Assembly: GCF_000247645.1 (NCBI RefSeq)
Contig: NZ_AHWA01000002.1
Location: 1 to 64,000 of the forward strand
Origin: Salinibacterium sp. PAMC 21357
Lineage (GTDB): Bacteria; Actinomycetota; Actinomycetes; Actinomycetales; Microbacteriaceae
DNA: 64,000 nucleotides
Direction of reading: 5' to 3'
Within the stretch, counting starts at the first letter, position 1; each line of letters starts with the position of its first letter. The notes under the pieces are model-generated. The model was not told the origin of the DNA and did not search any database. It was given only the letters and a program-made list of their open reading frames with translations. Below are positions 1-8,362 of this stretch, in pieces. The position numbers and the translations under genes are program-made.

Positions 1-1268
<1,268 letters not shown>

Positions 1269-1453
1269 ATAACACCCCACCTCACTGGGAGTCCGTAAGG
1301 ACTTCGAATGGTGAATGAGAAGAATTCTCGCGTCCACTTTGTGGTTCCCGATTTACGGTCGGGAACTGCGCCCAGCTAACACAGCCGGGGCCCTCTTCAC
1401 GGAGGACTCTGAACTGATGTTTACTGGCCCAGACTGATACATAAATCAATAGT

Positions 1454-1571
1454 GTTTCGGCGGCCATAGCGAGAGGGAAACGCCCGGTTACATTCCGAAC
1501 CCGGAAGCTAAGACTCTCTGCGCCGATGGTACTGCAAGGGGGACCTTGTGGGAGAGTAGGACACCGCCGGA
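1454..1571 (+). rRNA. rrf: 5S ribosomal RNA
   Basis: A 118-nt sequence starting GTTTCGGCGGCCATAGCG and ending ACACCGCCGGAC has the standard 5S features: complementary ends, the CCCGGTTACATTCCGAACCCG loop region (here split by short spans) and GGGAGAGTAGG before the 3' end. It lies about 185 nt after the 23S end, as expected in an rRNA operon. The spacer between them carries no tRNA that I can see. Confidence 0.96.
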
Positions 1572-1581
1572 CTTAAATTGT

Positions 1582-1627
1582 AAAATGGCCACCCCTGTGT
1601 TGAATAGACACAGTGGGTGGCTATTTT
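1582..1627 (+). terminator. rRNA operon terminator
   Basis: A long, nearly perfect hairpin with arms GCCACCC-CTGTGT and ACACAG-TGGGTGGC, loop TGAATAG, flanked by AAAAT and ATTTT so that the stem extends further. It sits 11 nt after the 5S end and closes the rRNA operon. An in-frame start codon for the next gene falls inside the hairpin, which argues against using that start. Confidence 0.9.
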
Positions 1628-1660
1628 GCGTTAAGTTTTACCCATAATCAGGAGCAACAA

Positions 1661-3061
1661 GTGAGCGATTCATCAGGTAACGACGGTCGGCGCGATAGCC
1701 GACCCCACGGAAGCCGTTCCGGTGCGCCCCGATCTGGTGGACGCCCCACCGGCGGACGCCCTGGTGAAGGCCGACCAAGCGACGGAAAACCGCGCCGCGA
1801 CAACGCCGCAGGCGGGCCAGCTCGCGGAAAGCCAGCATCCGCCTCTGATCGCCCTTGGCGGGCCAAGCCCGAAGGCGATGACCGTCGACCGCGTCGTGAT
1901 GACGCACCGTCCGGTGAAGACCGTAAACCTCGATACAACTCCAACGCTGGCGACGACCGTCGACCGCGTCGTGACGGCGATGGCCGCGATGATCGTGCGC
2001 CTCGCTCAGGCGACCGCGACAGTCGGCCTCCGCGTTCAAACGATCGACCAGACCGCGGTGACCGTTCGGGCCGCTCCGAGCGCAGTGACCGCCCGGCTCG
2101 TCCCCAGCGCAACGATGGCTCCGGCCGTCCGGAACGTGGCGGACGCCCCGATCGTGGTTCCGGCCGCAGTGATGGTCCCCCCGAGAAGCGTCTCTGGACC
2201 AAGGGTGGAGCTCCCGCACGCGGAGACCACAACGCGAGTGAACGTGAGCCAGAGGAAGATCGCGACCCGTTCGGCATCCGTTCCGTTCGTGCGTTCCACC
2301 AGGCACCGGAGGTTCCAGAGGGCATCACTCCGAAGATGCTTGACAGAATTGCCTTAAACGAACTCAAGACTCTCAGCAAGGAAAACGCCGACGGCGTAGC
2401 CCTGCACCTCGTGATGGTCTCGCAGCTCATCGAAACTGATCCAGAGCTCGCCCACCAGCACGCAATCTCGGCGGCACGTCGTGCGGGCCGCATCGGTGTT
2501 GTTCGCGAAACGCTAGCCATTACCGCCTACGCCACCGAAGACTACGCACTGGCGCTTCGCGAACTGCGCACCTACCGTCGTATCTCCGGACGCGACGATC
2601 AACTACCCATGATGGTCGATAGCGAACGTGGGCTTGAGCGCCCCGAGCGCGCACTTGAGCTTGGACGCTCCGTGCGCCGCAGCACGCTGTCGACCGGCGT
2701 TCAGGTTGAACTAGCAATCGCCATGTCCGGTGCGCGGCTTGACCTCGGTCAAGCCGAAGAAGCACTAGTCGAGCTGCAGATCCCGCAACTCGACCCGACC
2801 AAAGCCTTCAGCTACAGCCCCGCCCTCTTTGGCGCCTACGGCACTGTGCTCGAAGAACTCGGTCGCGACGAAGAAGCGGCAACGTGGTTCGATCGCGCAG
2901 ATGTTGCCGCCGACGCCCTCAACGATGATGATGACGCCACGATCGAAGTAATTGAAGAAGAGCTCGAGTTCGACGAACTAGTTGCAGATGGTGATGATGC
3001 AGAGAACGATAAGCCGGTGGAAGAAACTGGCGAAACCGGAAACGGCGCCAGTGACCGCTAA
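1661..3061 (+). CDS. TPR-type protein with arginine-rich disordered N-terminus
   Basis: A 466-residue protein. The first ~190 residues are a low-complexity stretch of G, R, D, P and S (units such as DDRRPRRD and GRPDRG) and are predicted to be disordered and nucleic-acid-binding. The C-terminal ~270 residues are helical and alanine-rich with tetratricopeptide-like periodicity, ending in an acidic tail. It matches the Rv1691-type TPR protein that opens this conserved block in Actinobacteria. The GTG start at 1661 is chosen because AGGAG lies 7 nt upstream; the longer frame would begin inside the rRNA terminator. Its exact role is unknown. Its stop overlaps the start of the HAD gene, so the two are probably coupled. 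Confidence 0.85.
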   Translation: MSDSSGNDGRRDSRPHGSRSGAPRSGGRPTGGRPGEGRPSDGKPRRDNAAGGPARGKPASASDRPWRAKPEGDDRRPRRDDAPSGEDRKPRYNSNAGDDRRPRRDGDGRDDRAPRSGDRDSRPPRSNDRPDRGDRSGRSERSDRPARPQRNDGSGRPERGGRPDRGSGRSDGPPEKRLWTKGGAPARGDHNASEREPEEDRDPFGIRSVRAFHQAPEVPEGITPKMLDRIALNELKTLSKENADGVALHLVMVSQLIETDPELAHQHAISAARRAGRIGVVRETLAITAYATEDYALALRELRTYRRISGRDDQLPMMVDSERGLERPERALELGRSVRRSTLSTGVQVELAIAMSGARLDLGQAEEALVELQIPQLDPTKAFSYSPALFGAYGTVLEELGRDEEAATWFDRADVAADALNDDDDATIEVIEEELEFDELVADGDDAENDKPVEETGETGNGASDR

Positions 3062-4049
3062 GACACCGCTTGACGGTGTCGCGCTCGTTCTCGCCGATCT
3101 CGATGGCGTGGTGTACCGCGGACCTGATGCGATTCCGCATGCGGTCGAGAGCCTCAACGCGATTGAGGGCGCGCAAGTGGCGTACATCACCAACAATGCC
3201 TCGCGCACTGATGCATCCGTCGCAACTCATTTGAGTGAGCTCGGGCTGCGTGTCGAACCCAACGACGTAGTGACTTCGCCTCAAGCAGCGATGGCACTGC
3301 TTCGCGAGTTAGTTCCTGCAGGTTCGACTGTCATGGTTGTCGGGGGAGACGGGCTCACGAGCGAGCTCGAGAAGTCAGGCTTCGTCGTGACTCGGTCTGC
3401 TGAAGACTCGCCAGCCGCCGTCGTGCAGGGCTTCGCCCCCGATGTGGCCTGGGTGCACCTTGCCGAAGCCGCGTTCGCCCTCAAAGGTGGCGATGCCGGC
3501 ATCCCGTGGATCGCCACGAACACTGACTGGACAATTCCCCAAGCTCGCGGCACCGCACCCGGAAACGGAACCCTTGTCTCCGCCGTGCACACCGCGGTTG
3601 GTCGACTGCCCATCGTCGCGGGCAAGCCAGAAGTGGCAATCTTCGAAGAAGCTTTTGCTCGATACCACTCGCGCGATGCACTGATGATTGGCGACCGCCT
3701 CGATACCGACATTCTCGGTGCCAACAAGGCCGGCATCCCCTCGCTGCTCGTACTCACCGGCATCGACCAAGCGAAACAAGTACTCGCGGCGATTCCCGAA
3801 GAGCGTCCGACGATGATCGTTGACGATCTGCGGGCGCTCCACGAGCCGTATCCAGAAACCGTGGTCACGCATGACGGCGCCGCCGTAGTGACGTCGGTGG
3901 GAACCGCGACAGTGCGCCTCGAAGCACAGCGAATCACCGTGACGACGGCCGGAACATCCATTGACCGGCTTCGTGCCGGAGCCGCAGCAATTTGGAACTC
4001 AGGGAGCGCCATCTACGCTCTTGAGGTGCCAGCGGAGCTATATTCGTGA
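3051..4049 (+). CDS. HAD-IIA family sugar/nucleotide phosphatase
   Basis: Haloacid dehalogenase superfamily hydrolase of the NagD/IIA type, about 332 residues. Motif I is LADLDGVVYRG near the N-terminus (catalytic Asp pair), followed by YITNNAS (motif II) and a late IGDRLDTDILGANKAG (motif IV, Mg2+ binding) then GIPSLLVLTG. The substrate is unknown; family members act on p-nitrophenyl phosphate, sugar phosphates or glycerol phosphate. The GTG at 3051 gives the normal length and overlaps the preceding gene by 11 nt. An upstream ATG at 2982 lies well inside the TPR gene and is less likely. It is the Rv1692 equivalent in the conserved order. Confidence 0.88.
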   Translation: MTAKTPLDGVALVLADLDGVVYRGPDAIPHAVESLNAIEGAQVAYITNNASRTDASVATHLSELGLRVEPNDVVTSPQAAMALLRELVPAGSTVMVVGGDGLTSELEKSGFVVTRSAEDSPAAVVQGFAPDVAWVHLAEAAFALKGGDAGIPWIATNTDWTIPQARGTAPGNGTLVSAVHTAVGRLPIVAGKPEVAIFEEAFARYHSRDALMIGDRLDTDILGANKAGIPSLLVLTGIDQAKQVLAAIPEERPTMIVDDLRALHEPYPETVVTHDGAAVVTSVGTATVRLEAQRITVTTAGTSIDRLRAGAAAIWNSGSAIYALEVPAELYS

Positions 4050-4204
4050 GCATGAGCGACGAATCACCGGCAGACGGACTGATGTCACGACTGAGCCTGA
4101 TCGAAGATCAAGCGCTCGAGTCGCGCGCTGCAGCCTTCACCCAAATTCACGACGAACTTCAACAGCAGCTTGACGGCAAGGACGCGTTCTCACGTAATGG
4201 CTAA
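4046..4204 (+). CDS. small conserved protein between HAD gene and tlyA
   Basis: A 52-residue frame (50 if the ATG at 4052 is used) starting MSDESPADGLMSRLSLIEDQ and ending in an acidic helix followed by GKDAFSRNG. Its GTG overlaps the HAD stop as GTGA, and its 3' end overlaps tlyA by 8 nt, so it fits tightly into the operon. The same position in other Actinobacteria (Rv1693 in M. tuberculosis) holds a small protein of unknown function. Amphipathic helix content is apparent; there is no membrane segment or recognisable motif. The tight coupling on both sides supports it being real. Confidence 0.7.
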   Translation: MSMSDESPADGLMSRLSLIEDQALESRAAAFTQIHDELQQQLDGKDAFSRNG

Positions 4205-4991
4205 TATGCGTCTCGATGCGGCTCTCGCTGCCCGTGGCCTTGCGCGCTCCCGCACGCACGCCGCCAAACTTATCGCCGACAACCTCGTTACGGTCGTTGG
4301 CATTGCCATTCCCAAAGCGTCTACGCCGGTCAACGATGACCATGTTATTGAGGTTGCAGAGACAGATCACTACGTCAGTCGTGCAGCCCACAAGCTTGTC
4401 GCCGCCCTCGATTCCTTTGGCGTAGATGCCACCGGAAAGCTCGCGCTCGATGTTGGGGCGTCAACGGGTGGCTTCACTCAAGTGTTGCTCGAGCGTGGTG
4501 CGCGTGAAGTAATTGCGCTCGATGTTGGGCATGGCCAGCTGGTCGACGTGATTCGTTCGGATGCTCGCGTGCGCACAATCGAGCGCGAGAATGCTCGCTA
4601 CCTCACCGCAGAGTCACTTGCGGCGTTGAGCGGCACCGTTGAAGCGCCAACGCTCGTAGTTTCTGACCTCTCGTTTATCTCGCTTCGCACTGTGCTCCCG
4701 GCGCTGCAGGCCTCGGTGAGCGAAACCGCCGACTTCGTCTTGCTGGTGAAGCCGCAATTCGAGGTTGGGCGCACCAACATTCGCGAAGGCATTGTGCACG
4801 GCTCTGCCTTGCGGGACGAAGCCATTATGGGCGTGCTGTGGGCAGCGTGGGATCTCGGCCTCGGCACAGCTGGCGTTATTGCTTCCCCCATCGCGGGAAA
4901 CGCGGGAAACCGTGAATACCTTGTCTGGTTGAGCACCCCAGCCGGCAGTAACCCGACAGAGTGGATTTCGCAGGTTGCTGCCATCGCCTAA
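4197..4991 (+). CDS. tlyA: TlyA rRNA 2'-O-methyltransferase
   Basis: 264-residue TlyA-type RNA methyltransferase. The N-terminal S4 RNA-binding domain (RLDAALAARGLARSRTHAAKLI) is followed by an FtsJ-like Rossmann fold with the SAM motif LDVGASTGGFTQVLLERG and the catalytic K-D-K-type residues (VSDLSFISLR, LLVKPQFE). In Mycobacterium the enzyme modifies 16S C1409 and 23S C1920 and its loss gives capreomycin resistance. The ATG at 4197 is chosen because it opens directly onto the S4 domain; ATG 4206 is possible. A decayed second copy of its last ~15 codons lies at 7332-7376, beyond the copper cassette. Confidence 0.93.
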   Translation: MANMRLDAALAARGLARSRTHAAKLIADNLVTVVGIAIPKASTPVNDDHVIEVAETDHYVSRAAHKLVAALDSFGVDATGKLALDVGASTGGFTQVLLERGAREVIALDVGHGQLVDVIRSDARVRTIERENARYLTAESLAALSGTVEAPTLVVSDLSFISLRTVLPALQASVSETADFVLLVKPQFEVGRTNIREGIVHGSALRDEAIMGVLWAAWDLGLGTAGVIASPIAGNAGNREYLVWLSTPAGSNPTEWISQVAAIA

Positions 4992-5014
4992 ACGGTGAGC
5001 GCTTCGAGCCAGTA

Positions 5015-5434
5015 CTAGTTGCTGCTAGCGCCTTCGACGGCTGCCAGAGCGGCACGAAGTCGTGCATCCGCTTGATCGGCAACAGCCTGAATCGCTGCGA
5101 CTTCGCTCAGTTGAACCATGGTCTGGGGATTGATCGCTTGAACCGTAGTCGATTCTGCCGACGGGCTTCGACGGATGACGACGTTGCAGGGCAGTAGCAG
5201 CCCCATATCGGGATCGGCGGCGAGTGCTTGCTCGGCGAGGGTCGGGTTGCACGCGCCCAAAATCAGATAGTCACCGACAGCATCTGCGCTTTCGGTGCCG
5301 AGCTTGGTGTTGAAGGTCGCTCGGATGTCAATTTCGGTGAGAACGCCGAAACCCTGGTTTGCTAGTTCTTGTTTCGTCGCGGCAATCGCTTCCTCGTAGG
5401 GGAGCGAGACTGTGACGGTGTGTGCGTAGTTCAT
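5015..5434 (-). CDS. DUF302 domain protein
   Basis: 139-residue DUF302 protein: starts MNYAHTVTVSLPYEEAIAATKQ, with the family's LxxxGFGVLTEIDIRATFNTKL core and LGACNPTLAEQAL, then a single Cys in LLLPCNVVIR. DUF302 proteins are small alpha/beta folds often found beside copper or sulfur genes; their function is not established. The ATG is 15 nt beyond the multicopper oxidase stop and has a GGAGA ribosome site, so it is the last gene of the SHOCT-oxidase-DUF302 operon. The last ~30 residues are alanine-rich and helical. Confidence 0.85.
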   Translation of the reverse strand: MNYAHTVTVSLPYEEAIAATKQELANQGFGVLTEIDIRATFNTKLGTESADAVGDYLILGACNPTLAEQALAADPDMGLLLPCNVVIRRSPSAESTTVQAINPQTMVQLSEVAAIQAVADQADARLRAALAAVEGASSN

Positions 5435-5448
5435 GATTGTCTCCGTTG

Positions 5449-6924
5449 CTAGTTGGCGGAGATGATTCCCATCATCCCGTTGTCTTCGTGGTCGAGAATG
5501 TGACAGTGATAGACGGTTTTTCCGCTGAAGTCCTCGAACGCGATCCGCACGCGTGTTGTACTGCGTGCGGGAATGTTTACGACGTCTTGCCACAGGAGGG
5601 CGTCGACGGGCTGCCCATCCTGTTCGATGATTTGCATTGGCCAGACGTGCAGGTGCAGTGGATGATCGAGGGTGCTGGTGTTTGTCAGCAGCCATTCCTC
5701 GACGCTGTCGAATTGCACCGTGGCGTCGATGCGGCTGGCATCGAATTGGCGGTCGTTGATTGTGGGGGTCATCATGCCGGCACCCATACCGCCGCCCATG
5801 TCCATGGCGAAGACCAATTCGCGTCTCGCGTACACGGTTTCTGTGCGCAGGTCGCGCTGGGCGGGTTGGCGCGGGATCGCTGGTGGGGTGTCGACGCCCT
5901 CGCCGGCCACGGTAAACGTGGCCAAGGCGACTTCCTCGCCGCTGCGAGAGCTGCCCCCGCCCATCATTCCGTCGGCGGAGCCGCGGTCATATGGGACGGC
6001 ACGCAGTGTGGCTGTTCCGGCGCTGCCGGTGACGAGAAGGTCTGCCCGGTTGCCGGGGGCTAGTAGGAGCTCGTCGACTTCTTGAGGGGATTCATACCGC
6101 CCGGAGTCGATTCCGAGCAGGGTCAGTTGCTGTCCGTCGAGTCGCAGTCGTAAGTAGCGAGACACGCTGGCATTGACAATGCGCCAGCGTTCGCGTTCTC
6201 CGGGGCGCGCAGTCAGGTCTGGCGTGAGTTGTCCGTTGACGAGCACGAGGTCTCCCTCGCGCCCGGTCATTTCATCCATCGCTGAGGCCGCGGGAATGTT
6301 TCCGCTGGAGTTGAGGGTGATGTCAGAGATGACGAGGAGGCGTTCCCGGTCAGCGGGGATCGGTTCGGGGTCTTCGACGATGATCGCGCCATAGAGCCCG
6401 CTGAACACTTGCTCGGCGACGAAACCGTGAAGGTGCGGGTGGTACCAGTACACGCCAGGGGGATGATCGGGAGGCAATTCGTACTGGTAATCGAATGAAT
6501 CTCCAGCTTCGACGGTGACGAACATGTTGTCGCTGTTGTCTTCGGGGGAGACGTGCAGCCCATGAACGTGCAGGTTGCTCGGGTCTGCCAAGCCATTTTT
6601 CAGCTTCACGCTGAGGGTATCTCCCGCACGGACGCGCAGAGTGGGGCCTGGCACGCCACCGTTGTAACTCAACGCATTCACGTCACGGCCTGCGATCGTT
6701 ACTCGTTGGGGTGCGGTTTCGAGGTCAATGCTGAGCAAGCCGTCGGCACTGCGAAACTCGGTGGGCTCGACGAGGGATTTTCCGGCGACTGTTCCGGCAA
6801 CTGTTCCGGAGGTCGAGCCAGAGGAGCGACCTTGGGTGATGACGAAACCGGTTCCGCCTACTGCGACACTGGCGACTCCGACTCCACCGAGGATCAGAGC
6901 GTTGCGTCGGCTAATGTCGGGCAT
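5449..6924 (-). CDS. Tat-exported multicopper oxidase
   Basis: 491-residue multicopper oxidase of the CueO/CopA type. A twin-arginine signal (SRRNALILGGVGVASVAVGG) begins at residue ~4. The four copper-ligand motifs are in order: HVHGLHV, WYHPHLHGFVAEQV, HPLHLHVWPMQ and the type-1/trinuclear motif YHCHILDHEDNGMMG. A methionine-rich stretch (AMDMGGGMGAGMMTP) resembles the Cu(I)-binding segment of CueO. The likely role is extracytoplasmic oxidation of Cu(I) to the less toxic Cu(II). The start ATG overlaps the SHOCT stop (TAATG). It sits in a cassette that interrupts the tlyA-nadK order conserved elsewhere. Confidence 0.93.
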   Translation of the reverse strand: MPDISRRNALILGGVGVASVAVGGTGFVITQGRSSGSTSGTVAGTVAGKSLVEPTEFRSADGLLSIDLETAPQRVTIAGRDVNALSYNGGVPGPTLRVRAGDTLSVKLKNGLADPSNLHVHGLHVSPEDNSDNMFVTVEAGDSFDYQYELPPDHPPGVYWYHPHLHGFVAEQVFSGLYGAIIVEDPEPIPADRERLLVISDITLNSSGNIPAASAMDEMTGREGDLVLVNGQLTPDLTARPGERERWRIVNASVSRYLRLRLDGQQLTLLGIDSGRYESPQEVDELLLAPGNRADLLVTGSAGTATLRAVPYDRGSADGMMGGGSSRSGEEVALATFTVAGEGVDTPPAIPRQPAQRDLRTETVYARRELVFAMDMGGGMGAGMMTPTINDRQFDASRIDATVQFDSVEEWLLTNTSTLDHPLHLHVWPMQIIEQDGQPVDALLWQDVVNIPARSTTRVRIAFEDFSGKTVYHCHILDHEDNGMMGIISAN

Positions 6925-7148
6925 TACGGGGACTCGTCGAGTACCCGAAGCTGTTCGCGATATTGCTCTGCGGTGAGCTCACCGCGAGCGAAACGTTCTT
7001 CGAGGATTTGCTTGGCTCCGGAAGCGTTAGTGTGCTTCGGCTCTTGTGCAGCTTCATTGCGACCCGACGTCTTCGAGGCTAAACGAACAACGACATAGAC
7101 GAGCAGGGCGATGCCTACAATTGCTAACAAGCCGTATCCCCAAGCCAT
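6924..7148 (-). CDS. membrane-anchored SHOCT domain protein
   Basis: About 74 residues from MAWGYGLLAIVGIALLVYVV: one N-terminal transmembrane helix, a short polar linker, then a C-terminal SHOCT motif (ILEERFARGELTAEQYREQL). SHOCT domains are short helical pairs found at protein ends and often involved in oligomerisation. The longer frame reaching 7298 would run through the CsoR-like operator, so the internal ATG at 7148 is preferred. First gene of the copper cassette, overlapping the oxidase start. Confidence 0.75.
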   Translation of the reverse strand: MAWGYGLLAIVGIALLVYVVVRLASKTSGRNEAAQEPKHTNASGAKQILEERFARGELTAEQYREQLRVLDESP

Positions 7149-7218
7149 CCCATATTTCCGTATCCCCACATCATCAGATTTGGTTCCTCTCGTCTCGGGT
7201 TGTGCCGTGTTTGCCACA

Positions 7219-7234
7219 ATACCCCCGGAGGTAT
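7219..7234 (-). promoter_or_regulatory. CsoR-like copper operator
   Basis: The 16-bp element ATACCCCCGGAGGTAT is palindromic with a single mismatched pair, and has the flanking TA and G-tract architecture of CsoR/RcnR-family operators. It lies 70 nt upstream of the SHOCT start and therefore in front of the oxidase cassette. The site is seen directly. Recognition by a CsoR repressor is inferred; no csoR gene is in the window. Confidence 0.65.
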
Positions 7235-7331
7235 AGAGGTGGCTGGGTGTGAACAGATTCGCGGTCACCGCGAGTTTTGCCCGCATCCGCTCGGGCAATA
7301 TCCCCAGAATCGTGTGCTGGGCGCACTTGTC

Positions 7332-7376
7332 GGTGGGAATCCGACAGAATGGTTAACGCAGGTTTCTGCGATCGCC
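7332..7376 (+). pseudogene. relic of the tlyA 3' end
   Basis: These 45 nt match the tlyA 3' terminus (about 4942-4986) at 35 of 45 positions by hand alignment. In the matching frame they read GGNPTEWLTQVSAIA, against GSNPTEWISQVAAIA in TlyA. There is weaker similarity for ~20 nt upstream. The relic sits between the copper cassette and nadK, i.e. where tlyA would have ended before the cassette was inserted. Confidence 0.75.
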
Positions 7377-7417
7377 GAGAGCGCGATTTACATCATCCTA
7401 CGACTGAGAGGGGCACG

Positions 7418-8362
7418 GTGCAGTCCGAGAACTCTCACGCTTCTGATCGCCACATTCTAGTAATCGCTCATACCGGTCGCGCCGAATCGTTGACCGCCGC
7501 AATTTCCGTGTGCCGCCAGCTCATTAGCGCCGGAATCGTGCCCGTCTTGGCACCCGACAGTTACGAAACTATTCTTCAGGCTGATCCGAGCCTTTCCCCT
7601 GTGTCCCGACTCGGTAATGAGGTCGAGACGGGTGAACTTGAGCTCGTGATCGTCTTGGGCGGCGATGGAACAATCCTTCGTGCTGCCGAGCTGACTCGCG
7701 GCTGCAGTGCGCCGCTCCTCGGCGTCAATCTGGGCCACGTCGGTTTCCTAGCAGAAAGCGAACGCGAAGAACTTACCTCTACTGTCGAGCGTGCGCTTGC
7801 TCGCGACTACCTCGTTGAAGAGCGCATGACGCTCTCGGTGAGAGTGAAAGTCGACTCAGAGGTTGTCTACGAATCGTGGGCTCTTAACGAAGCCACTGTT
7901 GAAAAGGCGAGCCGTGAGCGGATGCTCGAAGTCGTCATCGAAGTCGACGGCCGGCCGCTCTCCTCGTTTGGCTGCGACGGTGTCGTGATGTCCACTCCGA
8001 CCGGATCTACGGCCTACGCGTTTTCGGCAGGAGGGCCCGTCGTCTGGCCGAGTCTCGACGCGATCTTGCTCGTTCCACTCAGCGCGCATGCGTTGTTTGC
8101 ACGACCCATTGTTGTCGGCCCCGATTCGGCTCTTGCCGTTGAGGTGCTTGATCGCAATATGGGAATCGGGGTGCTGTGGTGTGACGGCCGCCGCGCCTTC
8201 GACCTGCCCCGTGGCGCACGCGTCGTCGTGCGACGCTCGCCCGTGCCAGTGCGGCTTGCCCGGCTTTCGCAGGGTCCATTCACTGATCGTCTCGTCAAGA
8301 AATTCAATTTGCCTGTCAACGGATGGCGTGGGCCAGCCTCGGAGGAGGGAAACCAGTCGTGA
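7418..8362 (+). CDS. nadK: NAD kinase
   Basis: 314-residue ATP/polyphosphate-NAD kinase converting NAD+ to NADP+. It shows the family motifs VLGGDGTILRAAEL (GGDGT), NLGHVGFLAE, and the glycine-rich STPTGSTAYAFSAGGP. The GTG at 7418 is chosen because GAGAGGGG lies just upstream and the product then starts MQSENSHASDRHILVIAHTG, the normal family N-terminus. The longer frame from 7277 reads through the tlyA relic. The stop overlaps recN as GTGA, so the two are translationally coupled. Confidence 0.95.
   Translation: MQSENSHASDRHILVIAHTGRAESLTAAISVCRQLISAGIVPVLAPDSYETILQADPSLSPVSRLGNEVETGELELVIVLGGDGTILRAAELTRGCSAPLLGVNLGHVGFLAESEREELTSTVERALARDYLVEERMTLSVRVKVDSEVVYESWALNEATVEKASRERMLEVVIEVDGRPLSSFGCDGVVMSTPTGSTAYAFSAGGPVVWPSLDAILLVPLSAHALFARPIVVGPDSALAVEVLDRNMGIGVLWCDGRRAFDLPRGARVVVRRSPVPVRLARLSQGPFTDRLVKKFNLPVNGWRGPASEEGNQS

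Noticed and set aside
1613-1660. Upstream start for the TPR protein at 1613
   Set aside because: It falls in the rRNA terminator hairpin; the GTG at 1661 has a good ribosome site.
1648-2520. 290-codon Ser/Arg-rich frame on the - strand
   Set aside because: Mirror of the low-complexity region of the TPR protein.
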